DNA from: Zoopage sp. CT-All
Taxonomy: Eukaryota; Zoopagomycota; Zoopagomycetes; Zoopagales; Zoopagaceae
Length of the DNA: 30,183 nt
Reading direction: 5' to 3'
NCBI GenBank assembly: GCA_004114245.1
Contig: QZWS01000071.1
Span: forward strand, 1-30,183
Below are positions 9,830 through 19,258 of the stretch, one piece after another; positions within the stretch are counted from its first letter, which is position 1; each line of letters begins with the position of its first letter. The notes below the pieces were generated by a model. The model was given only the letters and a program-made list of their open reading frames with translations. It was not told the origin of the DNA and did not search any database. Both the position numbers and the translations under genes were made by a program.

Positions 9830-11342
9830 ATGCCCACGCTGCCCACCAGGAACGTCCGCGTCTCCAACTGGGCGAAAACCGCCGTCTGTACCGCCGAGCT
9901 ATTTTTTAGGCCAGAATCAGAGGAGGAGCTCGTCGAAGTGCATACTTTTTGTACTCTCACGGGCTGGAGCTGCTTAGGTCGTGAAGTTAGCAAGGACGCA
10001 GAGCAAGCGGCTCCGCGTCGTTGGCGCCGCGCACTCTCCCTCCGACATTGCCTTTACATCAGACTATCTCGTCAATATGGACCATTTGAATTCATTAGTA
10101 TCGGTATAATGGCCATACCGGCTGATTGGACCTTACATAAGCCAAGGTCGATAGGAGTGCGATGCAGGTCGTTGTTCAAGCAGGCATCCGCCTGACTCGG
10201 CTGCATACACTTCTCGCCTCTCATGGGCTCGCAATGAGCAATGTGGGGTCTATATCGGATCAGAGCCTAGCAGGAGCCATCTCGACAGGCACACATGGCA
10301 CGGGATTCCACCACGGTGTTCTCTCCTCACAGGCAACATCAACCATGGTTGGCACTACCACCCTCTGACCAAGTTTGTAGGTCCTGGAGTTGAGCATGGT
10401 GCTGGCAAATGGCGCCAAGATGGCTTGCTCTTTGACACAACGGCCCGATATGTTCAATGCTGCCCTGTGTTCTCTAGGCTGCCTCGGCATCATCACCTGC
10501 GTCACCCTTCAATGCGAGGCGGCCTTTGATCTTCATGTGCGCCAGGTTGCAAGCACATTCAGCGCTACTGTCGACGAAGATTTAGAGTTATTTGCGCAAT
10601 CCGCCGAGCATGCCCGTGTCTGGTGGTTTCCACACACTGATCAAGTGGTCCTATGGACTGCAAATCGCACCACTGGCATTGCAACTCCCGCCAAGCCCAG
10701 TTGGTATCACAGTGCCTTTCATGGCAAGCACCTGTTTGAGCTGCAGCTATACCTGGCACGGTTCCGCCCCTCGCTGCTGCCAGGAATAGAGCGTCGGCGC
10801 TTCAGGCGCTTATTTGAAAGACCTGTCGAGTCGATAGCCACGTCAGTCAAGCAGTTTAATTTCGATTGCTTATTTTCACAACACGTCAATGAGTGGTGTG
10901 TACCAATCGACCAGGCGGCTGGCGCTTTACGAAGCCTTCGTGAATGCCTACGGTCTAGCAACTTTCCAGTTCATTTTCCCATTGAAGTGCGCTTTACTGC
11001 CCCTGACCATGCCTGGCTGAGTCCATCGTCTGGGAGGCGTGGCTGCTGGATAGGCGTGATTATGTACAGGTATTGCTTGGCCATGGTATGTCCCTTTACA
11101 GTGCCGTGTCTAGGCCGTACAATGCTTCTGTTCCCTATGAAGCCTTCTGGAGCTCATTTGAGGCAATCATGAAGGCAAAGAGTGGCAGGCCGCATTGGGC
11201 AAAGGCGCATGGAATGGGCCCTCGTGAGCTACCGGAGATGTATTCCAAGCTGCCCGATTTTCTCGCCCTACGCCAGCAATTAGATCCCTCGGGGATGTTT
11301 GTGAATGAGTACATCCGGCGGCACTTGCTTGGCAGTGAGTAA
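9830..11342 (+). CDS. ALO1: D-arabinono-1,4-lactone oxidase
   Basis: Catalyses the last step of D-erythroascorbate synthesis, with H2O2 as by-product; the yeast enzyme sits in the mitochondrial outer membrane. Four introns (9938-9977, 10098-10146, 10333-10380, 11070-11113) give 443 aa. His55 in GAAHSPSD matches the histidine that covalently holds FAD in the yeast enzyme (His56). The family blocks NVGSISDQSLAGAISTGTHG, ARVWWFPHTDQVVLW, FNFDCLFSQHVNEW, PIEVRFT, YRPYNASVPY and the C-terminal GRPHWAKAHG are present. The third intron has a GC donor. The N-terminus aligns with the yeast protein from the first residue, supporting the start at 9830 despite the 13-bp gap to the divergent gene. GTGAGT overlaps the stop codon, but the family ends here. 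Confidence 0.95.
10333..10380 (+). other. GC-AG intron in the lactone oxidase gene (48 nt)
   Basis: The donor is CAG|GCAACA, the acceptor TTTGTAG, and CTGACC fits a branch site. Splicing gives LSSQ|VLELSMVLANG, with no insertion relative to the yeast protein. An alternative GT donor would leave a 33-nt intron, shorter than any other in the window, and would add five residues. Confidence 0.75.
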
Positions 11343-11434
11343 AATAAGGATGGACTCGAGGAAGCTTTGGGGGAGTGCAGTCGAGTATATTTGGCTGCAG
11401 TTAGCATGCTATTAGAGTGTTTGCGTAAAATAGG

Positions 11435-14400
11435 ATGCACCCGCTGCTGGGACGACTTGGCTGCTGCCATTTGCCAACGCGTCGACAAGAACTGTGGTCT
11501 CCCAAGCCTGACATTCCGACCATGACATTCCTCCCCGCTTCAATCACCAACGCGCCTCCCCTCGTTGCGTCCAATGCAGCGTCGCAAGGATACAGGATTC
11601 CGAAAAACGACATTGTCCTGTCGCTAGATGTGGCGAGGGCTTCGTTGCTGACAAGGAGCGTCGAGGACGCCATCACTACGACCAATATTCAACTCGCGCA
11701 CGCATGCGATGCAGCAACATTGAAGCTTGCGGTCATGGACGCCGGTAGTGCCCTAGAGTATCCGGTCGTGCTGTCTGCGATTACGGCTTGGCTGCGGGCC
11801 ATTAACGAGGCCCGGACGCAGTACTTTGATCACATCCAGACTCTTGTCGACCAATATGCAGAGACCGTGAGGGCCCACCCAGTCGCATCGCCGAGCAGGA
11901 AGCGTTCGCCGTCCCAACGCCAAGCTGCTGCTGCCACCGAGAATTTGTTTGCCGAGCTTCTGCTTTGTGCCCGGGAACGCTTTCGTACTGCGGTATCCGC
12001 TTCGCTGTCTCGAGCTATTGCCGATGGTTTGCGACGTGTCTTTGAGCAAACAATACCGGCCGTCATGCAAGTGATTTCATACAAAACGCTAGATACTCGA
12101 GAATGCAAGCGCGCTATCATACAATCCCTGATGCACCATATGCCGTGGACTGTGATCGGCGCGGATTCCGACGCTGGAAGCACACCTGCTATCCATCCAA
12201 CGCATGCTCGCATCGGCGCCCGTTTAATTTCATGCACCAAGGTTCTGCAAGACTTTCACAAGCTTAATGCGGATAAAGGCCGGCTGTTTGCTTCCTCGCT
12301 GCTTCCGGAACTGCTTTTGACTGGCTCGCCGGTTGCTGCAATCACTCTATTTGCTCAGCACTTGGCCATCATTGATCTAATCCATCGCAACCTCCTTCTG
12401 CCGCTTGCATCTCCTGTCCTGCAGCACTCCGTGTTCATCTTCATCGAAAAGTACATCCAGCAGCAGTTTTCAAAGCAATGGTATGTTCCTGTCTGGCCGA
12501 GGATAACACGAGAGATGCGCGTCGGGTTGCATGCGTGGGTAATGTTTGTAACAGATCCAACCCAATCTCGCAAGACCACCGACCCCAATTCGACTGCTGC
12601 GCCCGCGACCACAAGCGATGTCTTTGCTGATATCTACGACACCCCGCCGGAGGCTGCAACATGGGATGTCATGCTCATCAACCATGCACAACGAATGCTG
12701 ACCAAGATGCGAATATCTGAGCTTTTCGACATTGTGCTTGGATATCCCAAGACAAGTCCAGCGATCAAGGAGTTGCGGGTAGGATGGATTTTGTTGCAGT
12801 CGACCTGAAGTGGCGAACGCATAGATGTGCCTGCCTCGATCGACGGCTCTTCATCCGACGCTTATCGATACGCTTTCGAATCAGTAAGCGTTCATACAAA
12901 CGAAGGTTTGCTCACTGCTAGAAGAGTTCAGTTGCGAGTGACAAACGCCGGCGTGGAAACCGATTATATTGTAAAGTTTTATGTTGCATTGCTCCGCGCG
13001 CTCCGATCGCTCGACCCCACAGGATCTATAACGTCGCATATCTCAGCGCCCATTGCTGCTTACTTGCGGTAAGTAAGGCTGCATGTGGGTGATGGTTGGC
13101 ACATACTGTAGCAATCGAACGGACGCCATAAAATGCATCGTCTCGGAGCTTCTAGGAGATCCGTCTGCAGCGCCCGATATCCGAGGCAGTAGGAGCATGT
13201 CCGAAGTTCAGCGAGGTCGGTCCCGAGATTTTCTTTGGCAGGGCGAGGACGTTGGTTCGAGTTCGCAAGCGATAACAAAGTGCCTCTATGACGACACCTG
13301 GATGCCAGATCCGATCCCAGGACTTGGAAGCATAGGTTCATTCATCCGCCCTCCATTGGTATCCATTTTCACTCTTCGATGCAGACACGATATCAAAAGC
13401 GCCTTCGCTGCCATCGATAGCCCACGCATTGATTAGCATCTTTGACAATGACCGCTTGTTTGCCAAGGAATATCAAGAGCTTCTTGCCACCAAGTTGATT
13501 TCGCAGACAGACTACGATATTCATTTTGAGATGCGAAACCTCCATCTACTTCGGCGCAAGTTCGGACCAACGCATCTGGGTGATTGCGACGTGATGCTGC
13601 GCGATCTGATCGACAGTAATGAGCTAGATAGCAGCATCCGCGCTTCGGGAGAGTTTGATGTTCGTAGCGCTTTTGATCAGTGCCGAGCCAATCACTTTCT
13701 AGAACCAAGTGCATCCTAAGATCGTATCCAAGCTTTTCTGGCCGGAATTCAAGGAGGAAGACGTGGACATGCCCCGATGGCTTAAAGCGTAGGAACACTA
13801 CTGCAGAGCCCAGGCAGACCTGACCACTTCATAGGGAAATGTCCATGTATGGCTTGGAGTATATGGACCAGCGCGCCAAGCGCAAACTCGATTGGCTTCC
13901 GCATCTCGGAACCGCCGAGTTGGAGATCACCATTGGAGAGCAGACCAGCGTTGTTCAAGCTAGCTCGCTTCAGCTCATTGTCCTAGCCTTTTTCCAAGAA
14001 CAAGGTAGATGCATAGTATGCTAAGCGTTGGTGAACTTGGCTGCTAGACGAATGGAAGCTACCATCCTTGCAGAGGGCAAGTAAGCTCAGCTCCACGACA
14101 CTTCGTCGCCAGCTCACGTTTTGGATCGGGCATGGTGTGATCAAGCAGCGCGGCCAAAACGTGTTTGAGACGGCTTTAGTACTGGATAGGCCTGAAGGTT
14201 GGCCGGTTGCTCCTATCAACACGTCGACTGATAGTATCCCAGGACTTGGCAGTGACGCGGACATGCCTGGCGATGTGTCGATGTTGATCAGCTCGGATGA
14301 TGCCCAAGCAGCAGCCGAGTCTACGCAAATGGACAAATACTGGCCGTACATCCGCAACATGCTCAACAGCATGCGCCTGATGCCGCTGGATCGGATGCAC

Positions 14401-14547
14401 TCCATGCTTGGCATGTTCATGCGCGGGGCCATGCCGTATACTGCGACGGCTGAGGAGTTGAAGGAGTTTTTGAACGAAAAGGTGGCGGACGGAGCATTGC
14501 AGAAAGTCGGGAATGTGTACAAGCTAGGCAAGCAAGCAACAGAGTAG
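11435..14547 (+). CDS. APC2: APC2, cullin-like subunit of the anaphase-promoting complex
   Basis: Scaffold subunit of the APC/C ubiquitin ligase that binds the RING subunit APC11. Seven introns (12779-12824, 12884-12921, 13069-13111, 13336-13384, 13660-13702, 13789-13834, 14005-14047) give 934 aa. The N-terminal half is helical and weakly conserved. From about residue 430 the family is clear: RISELFDIV, ALRSLDPTGSI, then the cullin homology region LISIFDNDRLFAKEYQELLA and LRRKFGP. The block KIVSKLFWPEFKEEDVDMP follows, and a C-terminal WHB domain with LMPLDRMHSMLGMF ends the protein. The spacing fits APC2 and not a canonical cullin, and the usual cullin neddylation segment is not evident. The first ATG is 11435; a second in-frame ATG at 11522 (905 aa) is equally plausible, because the 29-residue extension looks non-conserved. 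Confidence 0.92.
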
Positions 14548-14576
14548 TAGGATTGTGGTCAAGTCTCGGAGCTGCT

Positions 14577-15404
14577 ATGTCTATTGCTCGATCCACGTTG
14601 TCACTGGTCCGCGCCGCGCCGCGCCCCACCACGCGCATCATCGCCGCTGCATTATGCTCCAGGAGCTACTCACAGTCCTCGAGTGCAGCGACACCACCGC
14701 GGTCTGGCGGCCGCGGATTTGACTACACCAACGCGACATTCCCTCAGCTCCATGCTCACATCACTACCACCCTCGCCACCGCACACGCCCGCCCGCGCCG
14801 ATCCGCGCTCAATTTACTCATCCGACGCGCCGCCAGTGCCGACGACGTGTGCTTGTTGCCCGCCGCGCTCGAGGCATGGCGCAGCAAGGTGATGCCCATG
14901 GAGCACTGGACCTCCCAGGCGGTATTGCGCAAGGCCGTGGAGCTAGGCGCCGCCAGTGTTGCGGTGAAGGTGCTGCAGGATGTAGAGCGGTACGGAGTGC
15001 ATGCAACCGAAGAAGGGCAGTTGGATCAAGTCATGCAGAGACTGCTGGAGGAGGCGGCTGCTGGGGATGGTGTGCGGAGATCGCCGGAAGAGATCCTCCA
15101 GGATGCTGCCACGCTTGTCGCGACATGGCCGTGCTTCATAGGCAACAAGGAGGCGTCACTGGGAAGCGTATCGTCGCTAATTCGCATCGCTGTCGCATCA
15201 AACCGCAGTGCAGCAATGGATCCTGACGCGATGATCGCGTGTCGCGAGTTAATTGCCGACGTAGCAGAGAGTTGGAGGACTCGGGGTGGGGATGTGACGA
15301 CCGAAGACGGACAAGAGATTGTCCGCGATGTTGTCGAGGCGTTGCAGGGCTTGGACGACAGGAAGGCGGCAGCTGAGCAGTGGCGTTTGCTACTGGCAAC
15401 ATAG
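14577..15404 (+). CDS. Unrecognised mitochondrial protein with helical-repeat character
   Basis: Single exon, 275 aa. The N-terminus (MSIARSTLSLVRAAPRPTTR, then IIAAALCSRSYSQ) is an Arg/Ser/Ala-rich presequence ending in an RSY motif typical of matrix cleavage, so import into mitochondria is likely. The rest is predicted mostly helical, with spaced W, L and A residues (for example LEAWRSKVMPMEHW and KVLQDVERYG) that recall mitochondrial ribosomal or PPR/TPR-like proteins. I do not recognise the family. Codon use resembles its neighbours. It starts 29 bp after the APC2 stop and ends 24 bp before the next gene's ATG, so it may share transcripts with either. The ATG at 14577 is the first in frame. 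Confidence 0.75.
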   Translation: MSIARSTLSLVRAAPRPTTRIIAAALCSRSYSQSSSAATPPRSGGRGFDYTNATFPQLHAHITTTLATAHARPRRSALNLLIRRAASADDVCLLPAALEAWRSKVMPMEHWTSQAVLRKAVELGAASVAVKVLQDVERYGVHATEEGQLDQVMQRLLEEAAAGDGVRRSPEEILQDAATLVATWPCFIGNKEASLGSVSSLIRIAVASNRSAAMDPDAMIACRELIADVAESWRTRGGDVTTEDGQEIVRDVVEALQGLDDRKAAAEQWRLLLAT

Positions 15405-15428
15405 CCAGCTGACTTCCAAATTCAGCAT

Positions 15429-16641
15429 ATGCCAACATCCCAGGCACTGGCTATTCGTTCTCACAGCACATGCTGACACCATCCGCGTAGACATCTAACG
15501 GAGTCATTGTACTCGACTACCATGACCTAAGCGACCCGACAGCCGACCTCTCAGACGCGGTCGAGACGGCGTTTGGTCGCGACGGCATCGGGCTTCTCCT
15601 CGTGCGCCATGTCCCCGGCCTGGCTGATAGCCGCATAAAGTGTCTTCGTCAAGGCAATGCGCATGCGCATTTGCCCGAAAACGTGCGCGAGAGCACCGCG
15701 AGGCCTGACGTGAATTATTCTCTTGGATGGTCCCATGGCAAGGAGATCATGAACGGGCGACCAGGTCTGCTGCACCCTACCTTCATTGGGCGTGAATAGA
15801 ATGAGCGTAGACTTTGCGAAAGGATCGTATTATAACAACCCCATGCGCGACGATGTGGATGCCATGGAAGGCGGCACTCAGCCTAAGAACACCGCTATTT
15901 CAGACTCTTTCTACACATCCCACAACATTTGGCCGGACGATTCCCTGTTGCCCGAATTCCGCCGGGCTTTTGTAGATATGGGCCGGCTGGTGGTGTCCGT
16001 TGGATCCCTGGTTGCTCGTCAATGCGATAAATTTGGTATCGCTTCACCAGCCATGCCGCCATCGTAACGCATCGTCTAGTTGCGAAGAAGCTGGCGGACT
16101 ATCCGACCGGATATTTAGAAAGCATTGTGGCCAGCGACGTGGCTACCAAGGCGCGGCTGCTGCATTACTTTCCCCGCTCGGCGGCAGACAGCCAAGGACG
16201 GGAGAGTATTGATTCGTGGTGCGGATGGCACGTTGATCACTCTTCGCTGACAGGTGCTGCTGCCTCCAAGCTTGCGGGTCTAACCTGGGCATAGGGCTTA
16301 CAAGCGCGATGTTTGTGCGCGCAGACGATGCAAGCCCCGCTTTGCCCGAGGAAATCGACAGCCCCGATCCCGAATCAGGCCTCTACATCCGCCGCCGCTC
16401 CGGCGACATCATGCATGTATCTATCCCGCGGGACTGTTTGGCATTCCAGACCGGCGAGGCGCTCCAAATTGCATCCAGCGGCCTCCTTGTTGCCACCCCA
16501 CACTGTGTCCGTGGCGCACGCCAGGCAGGGATTGCGCGCAACACCATGGCGGTGTTTATGCAGCCGCCGCCCGAGGCAATTCTCCGGAATGGGCTTACAT
16601 TTGCGGCGTTCACGCAGGAGGTAATGCAGCGGCACTATTAG
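15429..16641 (+). CDS. 2-oxoglutarate/Fe(II)-dependent oxygenase, isopenicillin-N-synthase-like fold
   Basis: Non-haem iron oxygenase of the 2OG-Fe(II) superfamily; the substrate is unknown. Four introns (15444-15490, 15765-15810, 16036-16079, 16254-16294) give 344 aa. The iron triad is visible: His222 and Asp224 in GWHVDHSSLTG, and His299 in ATPHCVRG. Arg311 in ARNTMAVFMQP would bind the 2OG carboxylate. Other family blocks are GIGLLLVRHVPG, YSLGWSHGKE, FAKGSYYNNP, SHNIWPDD and KARLLHYFPR. The first exon is only 15 nt (MPTSQ) and is joined through a GC-AG intron; this start is the least certain part, since the frame has a stop just before residue 6. It follows the mitochondrial-protein gene by 24 bp. 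Confidence 0.88.
15444..15490 (+). other. Inferred GC-AG intron at the start of the oxygenase gene (47 nt)
   Basis: The donor CAG|GCACTG, the acceptor GCGTAG and a TGCTGAC branch-like site match the size and style of the other GC introns. It joins MPTSQ to TSNGVIVLDYHD. The protein N-terminus is not strongly conserved, so this one rests on pattern more than homology. Confidence 0.55.
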
Positions 16642-16867
16642 GGAAGATGTTCCGTATGAATATGCCTTCCTGCCATCTGATGTGCAATCCAAGGAAGAGG
16701 GTGACGGCAGATGCGGCGTGTGATGCAGCGTGAATCCGGTGCTGCGGCGGATGCACATCGGCTGACCTGCCCGCGGGCTTTTCTCCCTAATTACCGTGCC
16801 CGCTGCCGCCGGCATCCTAGCTCCGCAACCCCGTCGCCGCCCCGCCCCGCCACACCACTCTGTGATC

Positions 16868-17555
16868 ATGTCCAAGGACGACGAGTACGATTTCCTCTTC
16901 AAGGGTACCGCCGTCCCACCCCCTCTCCACCGCTAACCACCATCCGCCTGTGCACACAGTTGTCCTCATCGGAGACTCGGGCGTCGGCAAATCCAACCTG
17001 CTGTCGCGCTTCACCCGCAACGAATTCAACCTCGAGTCCAAGTCCACCATCGGTGTGGAGTTTGCCACGCGCTCCATCCAGGTCGACAGCAAGACCATCA
17101 AGGCGCAGATCTGGGACACGGCTGGCCAGGAGCGCTACCGGGCAATCACGTCCGCCTACTACCGGGGCGCGGTCGGCGCGCTGCTGGTGTACGACATCGC
17201 CAAGCATGTGACATACGAGAACGTGAATCGCTGGCTCAAGGAGCTGCGGGACCACGCCGACTCGAACATTGTTATTATGCTGGTGGGCAACAAGTCGGAT
17301 TTGCGGCATCTGAGGGCGGTGCCCACCGAGGACGCCAAGCAGTTTGCCGCCGAGAACGGGCTCTCGTTCATCGAGACCTCCGCGTTGGATTCGTCCAATG
17401 TCGAGCTGGCGTTCCAGAAGATTTTGACAGAGATTTATCGTATTGTGTCGAACCGCGCGCTCGAATCGTCAGCGGATGTGATCAGGCCGACGGGCGGTTC
17501 AACGATCGATGTGGCTCAGTCGCAGCCGGATGCCAAGCAGGGCGGGTGCTGTTGA
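16868..17555 (+). CDS. Rab11/Ypt31-type small GTPase
   Basis: Controls trans-Golgi and recycling-endosome traffic. One intron (16905-16959) gives 210 aa. All G motifs are intact: GDSGVGKSN (P-loop), switch [33 protein letters not shown] and [28 protein letters not shown] and the SALDSSNVE stretch are typical of Rab11/Ypt31 and not of Rab8 or Rab1. It ends GGCC, a double-cysteine geranylgeranylation site. The intron falls within the beta-1 strand just before the P-loop. The 226-bp upstream spacer ends in a C-rich pyrimidine leader. The G-rich base use and strong GC3 suggest high expression. Confidence 0.96.
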
Positions 17556-17936
17556 GCGTGTGTGTCCCTACTCGGGCGTGTGGATGGTTGGGTCGGTGCC
17601 TGTGTTTTTGTGGCGTCCTTGTCGCTGTCTTTGGTCGTCTTTCGCGCATGCTTCTGCTCGTCGCCGTGCGCCCGGTGCGCCAGAGGCCGAAAGGGGCACT
17701 GCGGAAGACTCACTTGTGCAGCCAGCTCATCGAGGAAGCCGTGGCAAGGAGCAGGCGCGTTGGGTGGAATGTGTGTGTTTTGTAGCCAGGCGATGTGCCT
17801 TATGCTGGCGCGCTCCCGCCGCTGCCGCTAAGCCTTGCTGATGCTGATGCCAAGGAAAACGTGACGCTTTCTGTTTTATCCTGTCACTGCATTTACAGTC
17901 GGCAGATTGCCAGGCATTGTCCCAGCTGCCAACCTT
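17556..17936. other. Intergenic region between Rab11 and the CBS-domain gene
   Basis: The first part is G/T-rich and is probably the Rab11 3' UTR and termination zone. The last 60 bp before the ATG include a CTGTCACTGCATTTACAG stretch that could end a 5' UTR intron. I see no tRNA or conserved open frame. Confidence 0.5.
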
Positions 17937-19181
17937 ATGTCTCATCCCGGCCTCGGCGCCGCCTCCTGGGCGGCCGTGCATGCCTCCGCTCTCGTCGCCG
18001 ATCAGCAAGTCATCGCCATTGATTCCGACGCGACGATCGAAAACGCATGCGAGGTGCTCATCATGCGCGGCATCTCCTGCGCCCCCGTGTTTGACCGCGC
18101 AGCAAAGCACTTTGTCGGCATGTTCGACTACGGCGATCTACTCACCTACCTGCTTCTTGCACTCAAGTATGTGCGTGTGCCGGAGGAAGAGCGGTGCAGC
18201 GCGCTTGTCGAGCTCATGGGGAAGGCTGCACGCGCCGAATCGATCCCCGTCAAGCAGGCTGCCGGTGGGCTGCTCCTGTGCTTGCGGCTGCTGATAGGAT
18301 GTGACAGATCTATCGAGGAAGAATCCTTTTTGCGCAGTGATCCCGGAGACATCGCTGCTGCAGATCGCGGAAATTTTTGGGTCCGGCACCCACCGAGGTC
18401 AGTGACGCAGCCGAGTGTGGCCATTTGCTGACCTTGCATCAGTTGCGGTTCTGGGCGGTGATAGCAAGCTACAGGCGAGTCACGAGAGTGGTGTGTGTCT
18501 AGGCTAATGCTGTAGATTAGGGCATCCTTACGCAGTCAAATGTGAACAAGTTCCTCTCAGCGAACCCCCAATTCACCGACCTCAATGCCACTGTTGACAA
18601 GACAGTAAGATTGATTTCACAGTCTCCACCACTCATCACTGGCTTATTTCAGCTGGAAGACCTCAACCTTGACCGCGCCAAGGTCATCTCCGTGTCAACA
18701 GATGCAGTCGTGTTGGATGCGATGGCCCTCCTCTGTCAGCACGGGATTTCTTCCGTAGCAGTAGTCGAAGACAATGATGTGCTGTTTGGTAACATCAGTC
18801 TCTCGGACGTCAAGGTAATTCTGGTTCGATCTCATGAGTGCTGTCTCACTCCTGGTTAGCATGTAATGAAGCGTCACAAGCACCACATGCTGTATGCCAC
18901 TTGCTCCCAGTTCGTTTCACATGTCAAGTGCGAACAGGGTGCTATCAGCGGCCAGGCACATCTCCACTATGTTTATCTGCGCGTCTTGCTGACGATAATG
19001 CTAGGACTCGTTCCCGGTGTTTGACGTGCGTCCAAACCACACTCTGCGCCACGTCATGCGCAAACTCGCCGCCACCCGTGCTCATCGTCTCTACGTCACC
19101 GATGGCGATAATGTAGTGATCGGTGTAGTGTCACTAACGGATGTCATGCGGACGATCTACAACCATGCTGCGCAGTCCTAG
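17937..19181 (+). CDS. Four-CBS-domain protein, AMPK-gamma/SNF4-like
   Basis: Likely an adenine-nucleotide-sensing regulatory subunit. Six introns (18265-18307, 18398-18442, 18475-18520, 18605-18652, 18815-18859, 18956-19004) give 322 aa, the size of yeast Snf4. Four CBS modules follow one another. CBS1 runs VIAIDSDATIENACEVL to VGMFDYGDLLTYLL. CBS2 holds NPFCAVIPETSLLQIAEIF and LQGILTQSNVNKFL. CBS3 holds VISVSTDAVVLDAMALL and LFGNISLSDVK. CBS4 holds DSFPVFDVRPNHTLRHVM and VVIGVVSLTDVMRTIY. Intron 4 is 48 nt and stop-free, so its retention would only add 16 residues; strong splice sites and the family argue for removal. Introns 3 and 6 have GC donors. A more distant Sds23-like role cannot be excluded. 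Confidence 0.85.
18475..18520 (+). other. GC-AG intron in the CBS gene (46 nt)
   Basis: The donor CAG|GCGAGT is close to the classical GC consensus, and the acceptor is GATTAG. It joins SKLQ to GILTQSNVNKF, a conserved CBS ending. Retention brings an in-frame stop. Confidence 0.85.
18956..19004 (+). other. GC-AG intron in the CBS gene (49 nt)
   Basis: The donor is CAG|GCACAT, the acceptor ATGCTAG, with a GCTGACG branch-like site. It joins AISGQ to DSFPVFDVRP. A GT donor inside would leave only 33 nt and add five residues, which I think is less likely. Confidence 0.7.
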
Positions 19182-19258
19182 GAGGACCAGTATTGCATGG
19201 ATGTTTTTTAAATCAGTTCAATATACTACATAAGAATAGTGTACGCATTGAAGTATAG

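Noticed and set aside
9548-10195. 215-codon plus-strand frame across the synthase and lactone oxidase
   Set aside because: It mixes antisense of the synthase with the first exon and intron of the lactone oxidase; only the part from 9830 to 9937 is coding in this frame.
10348-10380. 33-nt GT-AG alternative intron in the lactone oxidase gene
   Set aside because: It is shorter than any other intron here and would insert five residues into a conserved block; the 48-nt GC-AG reading fits better.
11335-11342. GTGAGT donor overlapping the lactone oxidase stop
   Set aside because: The protein already ends where the family ends, and no downstream exon with homology follows before APC2.
13069-13111. 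Frameshift or pseudogene reading of APC2, because its frame breaks repeatedly
   Set aside because: All breaks are resolved by seven introns of 38-49 nt with normal splice sites, and the joined frame matches APC2 throughout.
16375-16902. 175-codon minus-strand frame
   Set aside because: It is antisense to the last oxygenase exon and the Rab11 leader, with no recognisable protein features.
16899-17309. 136-codon minus-strand frame over Rab11
   Set aside because: It is a shadow of a GC-rich coding exon.
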